Shown: positions 60,011-64,000 of the stretch, piece by piece
Layout of the letters: the number at the start of each line of letters is the position of its first letter
Position numbering within the stretch: position 1 is the first letter of the stretch
Source: Mesorhizobium waimense
Lineage (GTDB): Bacteria; Pseudomonadota; Alphaproteobacteria; Rhizobiales; Rhizobiaceae
NCBI RefSeq assembly: GCF_003601975.1
Contig: NZ_QZWZ01000015.1
Coordinates: 62,001 to 126,000, forward strand
Reading direction: 5' to 3'
Length of the DNA stretch: 64,000 nt
Notes under the pieces: generated by a model
What the model saw: the letters and a program-made list of their open reading frames with translations, nothing else
What the model was told of the DNA's origin: nothing
Databases searched by the model: none
Position numbers and translations under genes: made by a program

Positions 60011-60033
60011 CTCCCCCACTCTGTGGGGGCGAG
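60011..60033. repeat. Interspersed palindrome, copy h
   Basis: CTCCCCCAC and GTGGGGGCGAG flank TCT. A second small hairpin, TCCGC-TAC-GCGGA, lies just upstream at 59993-60005. It sits right at the ligD stop codon and may help terminate transcription. Confidence 0.5.
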
Positions 60034-60038
60034 GAACC

Positions 60039-62531
60039 CTAGTTCTGCAAGGTGGGCAAATCCCTGGCAAACTCATCGATCTCGGCCCAGGGATCACCCG
60101 AGGTCGCAAGCAGGCCCGGCAGCGATGCATAGTTCAAATCCTGCGGCGCATCGATCGACTCCAGATCCGTCCAGCTCACCGGGGTCGAGGCCGGCAGATT
60201 GGTGCGGGCGCGCAGCGAATAGGGTGCTGCCGAGGTATGGCCGCGCGCGTTGCGGTGGTAGTCGATGAAGATGCGTCGCTTGCGGTTTTCCTTGCCCATG
60301 GTGGTGGTGAAGGTGTCGGGCGCGGTGCTGGCCAGATGGGTGGAGATGGCGCTGGTCGCCTGGTGCAGTTTCTTCCAGTTCTGCTTCTGCGTCACCGGCA
60401 CCGTGATGTGGATGCCGCTGCCGCCGGACGTCTTGGCGAAGGGCACCAGCCCCAGCGCCTCCAATCCGCCCTTGATGTGCACGGCGGCCTCGACCACCTC
60501 GCGCCAGGCAATCCCCTCGCCCGGATCGAGGTCGAACACGATCTGGTCGGGCTTGTCGAGTTTCGTGCGATGCGTGCCCCAGGTGTGGAACTCGACGACG
60601 CCGAACTGAGCCAGCGCCAGATAACCCTTGGCATCTTCCACCGACAGATAGGTTTTGGTCTCGCCCTCTGAATTGATCGACTCGAACACAGCCACCGAGG
60701 GCGGCATGCCGGTGAAGGCGTGTCGCTGGAAGAAGCAGTCTTTTGGCAGGCCGGTCGGGCAGCGCACCAGTGACACCGGGCGTCCGATGATGTGCGGCAG
60801 CATGAAGTCGCCGACCAGCGCGTAGTAGACGGCGATGTCGAGCTTGGTCGGCCCGGTCTTGCCGAACAGCCGCCGCTCGGGGTTGGTCACCCAGATGGTG
60901 GCGAGGTCGGCTTCCGAGATCAGCAGCTTGCGCTTGGCCGAGACCGGCGTCGACAGGCCGACATCCCTGAGGCCACGGAAGACACCGTGGCGCAGCGCAT
61001 TGTCCGCCGTGCGGTTGGCGTAGTGGATGCGAGCCGACAGCAGCGGCCGCACCCAGTTCATCTCGCGCATGATCTCGCGCGGCACGCCCTCCGGCGGCGT
61101 GGCGCCTGCGGTGAGCGGCTCCAGCCGGGCGAGCAAGTCTCGTGCCGTCTCGGCATCGAAGCCGGTGCCGACCTTGCCGCGATAGTGCAACTCGCCGTCC
61201 TCGAATTCGGCCATGCCCAGCGCGGCCAGCCCCTCGGCCGCATCGGAGGTGGTGTAGCCGGCAATGATGAAATCGCCCTTTTGCAGCGCCTTGACCTTGG
61301 TCCAGCTCTTGGTGCGGCCGCTCTGATAGGTGGCGCTGGCGCGCTTGGAGACGACGCCTTCCAGCCCAAGTTCGGAGGCTTGGGCATAGAGCCCCTGCCC
61401 GTCGCCCTCGACATGGTCGGAGAACTGGATGGCGGAGTTGGCGCCGAGGCCGGCGAGCAGTTGCGCAAGCAGCGCCTTGCGCCTGGCGAGCGGCGCTTTC
61501 CTGAGGTCCCAGCCGTCGAGATAGAGCAAATCGAAGGCATAGAAATGCAGCTTGTTGCCGGCGCCTTCAGCCAGCGCATCCTGCAGCAGCACGAAACGGC
61601 TGATGCCCTTGGCGTCGAGCACGACAATCTCACCGTCGATGATGGCATCGCGGCACGGCAGCTTTGCGAAAGCGTGCGGCAGGTCGCCATAGCGCTTCGT
61701 CCAGTCGATGCCGCCACGGGTGATCAGCCTGACTTGCCTGTCCGCCAGATGCGCCGCGGTGCGATAGCCGTCGAATTTGATTTCGTGCAGCCAGGCCTCG
61801 CCAGTGCGCTCAGCAGGATCGTCGCTGCCAGGCGGTTTTGCCACCTGTGTCGCCAGCTGCGGCTCGATGCGCGCAGGCGCCGGCCCCTGCACGGCGCCGG
61901 GCAGCGCGCCGGGTTTCAGCAACAAGGGCTTTGCGGGTTTGCTCACCGGCTTCGGCACCGCCACCAGTTCCTCGATGCGGCGGCCGGATTTGACGCTTTC
62001 CGGCCGCTCGCTGAGAATGTCGAGCCTGGTGTCGGCGGCGAGGTCTCGCTCCTTGAACAGCAGCCAGTTTTTCTTGCCCTCGTCCTCGCCGGGCTTGGGC
62101 TTCAGCCTGGTCAGCATCCAGCCGCCATTCAGCTTGTCGCCGGCGAGGCGGAACTTGAAGGCGCCGGTGTGCAGGCTTTTTTCGACATCGTCCATCGGCG
62201 CCCAGGTGCCGGTATCCCAGACGATCATCGGGCCACCGCCATATTCGCCTTCGGGGATGACACCTTCGAAGTCGATATACTCGAGCGGATGGTCCTCGGT
62301 CTCAATCGCCAGGCGCTTGTCGGCCGGATTGAGCGAAGGCCCGCGCGGCACCGCCCAGCTCTTCAGGACGTCGCCGACCTGTAGGCGCAGATCGTAATGG
62401 TCGGCGGTCGCGTGGTGCTTGTGGACGACAAAGCGGTTGCCTTCGCCCGAGACTAGCCCGCCCGCCGGCTCCGGCGTTTTGGTGAATTCGCGCTTGGCGC
62501 GATAGGCCCTCAGTTTCGGCGGCGTGGTCAT
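60039..62531 (-). CDS. ligD: ATP-dependent DNA ligase LigD
   Basis: An 830-residue multidomain repair enzyme, in the order phosphoesterase, ligase, polymerase. The 3'-phosphoesterase domain (about 30-150) has RFVVHKHHATADHYDLRLQ. The ligase core has the adenylated Lys in HEIKFDGYR and continues with VVSKRASATYQSGR. The archaeo-eukaryotic primase-type polymerase domain has VFDLDPGEGIAW and TSGGSGIHITVPV, which carry the catalytic Asps and the His site. It acts with Ku to process and join double-strand breaks. The ATG at 62531 gives the normal N-terminus. Confidence 0.95.
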   Translation of the reverse strand: MTTPPKLRAYRAKREFTKTPEPAGGLVSGEGNRFVVHKHHATADHYDLRLQVGDVLKSWAVPRGPSLNPADKRLAIETEDHPLEYIDFEGVIPEGEYGGGPMIVWDTGTWAPMDDVEKSLHTGAFKFRLAGDKLNGGWMLTRLKPKPGEDEGKKNWLLFKERDLAADTRLDILSERPESVKSGRRIEELVAVPKPVSKPAKPLLLKPGALPGAVQGPAPARIEPQLATQVAKPPGSDDPAERTGEAWLHEIKFDGYRTAAHLADRQVRLITRGGIDWTKRYGDLPHAFAKLPCRDAIIDGEIVVLDAKGISRFVLLQDALAEGAGNKLHFYAFDLLYLDGWDLRKAPLARRKALLAQLLAGLGANSAIQFSDHVEGDGQGLYAQASELGLEGVVSKRASATYQSGRTKSWTKVKALQKGDFIIAGYTTSDAAEGLAALGMAEFEDGELHYRGKVGTGFDAETARDLLARLEPLTAGATPPEGVPREIMREMNWVRPLLSARIHYANRTADNALRHGVFRGLRDVGLSTPVSAKRKLLISEADLATIWVTNPERRLFGKTGPTKLDIAVYYALVGDFMLPHIIGRPVSLVRCPTGLPKDCFFQRHAFTGMPPSVAVFESINSEGETKTYLSVEDAKGYLALAQFGVVEFHTWGTHRTKLDKPDQIVFDLDPGEGIAWREVVEAAVHIKGGLEALGLVPFAKTSGGSGIHITVPVTQKQNWKKLHQATSAISTHLASTAPDTFTTTMGKENRKRRIFIDYHRNARGHTSAAPYSLRARTNLPASTPVSWTDLESIDAPQDLNYASLPGLLATSGDPWAEIDEFARDLPTLQN

Positions 62532-62577
62532 CCGGGCATGCTAGGCGGGATGCAACGGCTGCTCAATCGCCAGCGGC

Positions 62578-62802
62578 TCAATCGTCGGTGGCCGGCGTCA
62601 GTTCGAGTTCGGCAGGTGACAAGCCCCTTTGCAGTTGGCTCAGCCGGAACTCGTCGACCCAATAGGCCTCGCCGTCGACCAGCACGCGCGCCTGATAGGT
62701 GCCGCCGGAAAAGCTCTGCGCGGTGACGTAGACCTTGTGGCGATCGAGCGCCTTGCGCACCGCGGCGCGCTTGGATTTCTGGGCAGTGACAGGACTTGCC
62801 AT
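62578..62802 (-). CDS. Hypothetical protein, 74 aa
   Basis: A 74-residue protein next to ligD. It has a basic start (VTAQKSKRAAVRKALDRHKVYV) and a small beta-rich middle (FSGGTYQARVLVDGEAYWVDEF). No family is recognised. The ATG at 62802 is preferred with GAGTGAG upstream; a GTG five codons earlier is possible. It is upstream of ligD on the same strand (46 bp gap), so it could be the first gene of the repair transcript. Confidence 0.6.
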   Translation of the reverse strand: MASPVTAQKSKRAAVRKALDRHKVYVTAQSFSGGTYQARVLVDGEAYWVDEFRLSQLQRGLSPAELELTPATDD

Positions 62803-62984
62803 CGGCTCACTCTTCACACGCGGCCGCCATGGGCGGTCTCCATTAGGATGGCGGAGAGCGGCGATTGAGTCAATTTGCGAGGCGGCTACGCGCGATCTCC
62901 CCTCTCCGCGCCTTCGGCCGGCTGGACGCCAGGCAGGCGGCCCCTATAGTTTTCACCGAGATACTTTTCTCCGGAGACAAGCAG

Positions 62985-63992
62985 ATGACCCTCGGCACAC
63001 ACAAACTCGGCAGCCAGGGGCTGCAGGTATCGGAGATCGGCCTCGGCTGCATGGGCATGAGCCAGTCCTACGGGCCGGCCGACGAGGCGGCGTCGATCGC
63101 GACGCTGCACCGGGCCATCGAGCTCGGCTGCACCTTCCTCGACACGGCGGAAGTCTACGGCCCCTATGCCAATGAGGAACTGCTCGGGCGGGCACTGAAG
63201 GGCCGTCGCCATGAGGTGACCATCGCAACCAAATTCGGCTTCCGCATAGAGAACGGCAAGCAGGTTGGCACCGACCGCGACAGCCGGCCCGAGCATATCC
63301 GCGAGGCGGTGGAGGGCTCGCTCGGCCGGCTCGCCACCGACCATATCGACATTCTCTACCAGCACCGCGTCGATCCGGATGTGCCGATGGAGGACGTGGC
63401 CGGCGCGGTCGGCCAGTTGGTCGCCGAGGGCAAGGTGCGCTTCTTCGGCCTGTCGGAGGCGGGCGCGGCCAACATAAGCCGCGCGCACGCCGTGCATCCG
63501 GTGTCGGCGGTGCAGAGCGAATATTCGCTGTGGGAGCGCAACCTGGAGCCGGAGATCATGCCGCTGCTGAAGAACCTCGGCATCGGCTTGGTGCCGTTCG
63601 CGCCGCTCGGCCGCGGCTTCCTCGCCGGCGACGTCAAGCGCGCGGAGGACTACCCCGAGGGCGATTTCCGGCGCGGCGACCCGCGCTACCAGGGCGCCAA
63701 TTACGACGCCAATATCGCGGCGGCCTCAACGGTGCGCGACATCGCCGGTGTAAAAGGGGTCAAGCCCGGGCAGATCGCACTGGCCTGGCTGCTGTACAAG
63801 GGCGATGATTTCGGCATCGACATCGTGCCAATCCCCGGCACCAAGCGGCGACAATATCTGGAGGAAAACGTCGCGGCGGCCGCGATCGAACTCGATGCCA
63901 CAGAAATGCTGGCACTCGACGTGGCGCTGGCGCCAGGCAAGGTGGCGGGACCGCGCTACGGCGAGCGGACCATGACGATGATCGATCGGTAG
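62985..63992 (+). CDS. Aldo/keto reductase
   Basis: A 335-residue NADPH-dependent reductase of the AKR13-like group. The TIM-barrel motifs are clear: LGLGCMGMSQSYG, the catalytic Asp/Tyr in FLDTAEVYGPYANEELLGRAL, the catalytic Lys in TIATKFGF, the His in YQHRVDP and the NADP-binding VPIPGTKRRQYLEENV. The ATG at 62985 follows GGAGACAAGCAG; the longer frame to 62865 is not used. The substrate is probably a small aldehyde or ketone. It ends 8 bp before the window does. Confidence 0.93.
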   Translation: MTLGTHKLGSQGLQVSEIGLGCMGMSQSYGPADEAASIATLHRAIELGCTFLDTAEVYGPYANEELLGRALKGRRHEVTIATKFGFRIENGKQVGTDRDSRPEHIREAVEGSLGRLATDHIDILYQHRVDPDVPMEDVAGAVGQLVAEGKVRFFGLSEAGAANISRAHAVHPVSAVQSEYSLWERNLEPEIMPLLKNLGIGLVPFAPLGRGFLAGDVKRAEDYPEGDFRRGDPRYQGANYDANIAAASTVRDIAGVKGVKPGQIALAWLLYKGDDFGIDIVPIPGTKRRQYLEENVAAAAIELDATEMLALDVALAPGKVAGPRYGERTMTMIDR

Positions 63993-64000
63993 GATCAGGC

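Larger units (their letters stand above)
59656..60038. other. Region between ku and ligD with a ligD remnant and palindromes
   Basis: This 383 bp gap holds a decayed copy of the 3' end of ligD (59745-59853) and two interspersed palindromes (59865-59890 and 60011-60033). No intact gene is present. Confidence 0.6.

Noticed and set aside
59829..60030. CRISPR-like or IS end structure between ku and ligD
   Set aside because: The repeats are short GC-rich hairpins without spacers, transposase or target duplications.

Overview
The window is a high-GC alphaproteobacterial chromosome segment. It is most likely from Mesorhizobium or a close relative in the Phyllobacteriaceae/Rhizobiales. That placement rests on gene content (BigR-type sulfide operon, SPW-repeat protein, multi-copy Ku/LigD repair genes, many ABC uptake systems) and on short 'ctcccc/ggggag' intergenic palindromes of a kind I associate with mesorhizobia. 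No rRNA, tRNA, insertion sequence, CRISPR array or phage gene was found.

Layout. 0-5.5 kb: small unknown proteins, DoxX, a tryptophan 2,3-dioxygenase relative divergent from an Lrp-type regulator, an RtcB RNA ligase with a broken reading frame, and an SPW-repeat membrane protein. 5.5-8 kb: a BigR/SqrR-type persulfide-response operon (MBL persulfide dioxygenase, ArsR-type sensor, two YeeE/YedE permease halves), with only a stub of the usual TauE/SafE exporter. 8-10 kb: a PAS-PAS-GGDEF-EAL protein. 10-19.8 kb: a minus-strand sugar catabolic operon (IlvD/Edd dehydratase, lactonase-like amidohydrolase, DapA-like aldolase, complete sugar ABC transporter, frame-disrupted Gfo/Idh dehydrogenase) divergent from a GntR regulator. 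Together these read as a non-phosphorylative aldose pathway. 19.8-21 kb: an orphan nucleotidyltransferase-fold gene behind an AT-rich region with four evenly spaced GTGGAAAA sites. 21-28.6 kb: amino-acid module (M20 hydrolase, diaminopropionate ammonia-lyase, Lrp, LivMHFGK transporter). 28.9-32 kb: di-haem cytochrome c peroxidase divergent from an AcpA-like phosphatase. 32-43.8 kb: mixed single genes, including a DegP-like protein that has lost its catalytic triad, YghU, an aminotransferase, a sulfotransferase, a cNMP-TrxR fusion and an Imm11-like protein. 44-53.7 kb: Crp regulator with two unlisted small ORFs, a frame-disrupted deaminase-like gene, GFA, isochorismatase, an Imm8-like protein, a large amidase and a membrane WD40 protein. 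54.1-56 kb: four tandem 30-33 residue peptides with a lasso-type RiPP leader motif. 56-62.5 kb: XthA, a hydrolase, and an NHEJ cluster (Ku overlapping a BRCT/TPR protein, LigD). 62.6-64 kb: small protein and an aldo/keto reductase.

The most unusual feature is the tandem array of peptides at 54173-54784, plus a fifth relative at 40180-40278. All carry a leader-like Y-x2-P-x-L motif, four of the five also have the spaced glycine, and all five keep the Thr. None has the acidic ring-closing residue expected of a lasso core, and no lasso B or C genes are in view. Four conserved genes (rtcB, Gfo/Idh oxidoreductase, CPBP protease, amidohydrolase) are each split by one frameshift, which could be real decay or indels in the assembly. 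All functional calls come from reading the sequence and recalling family motifs; no database search was run.
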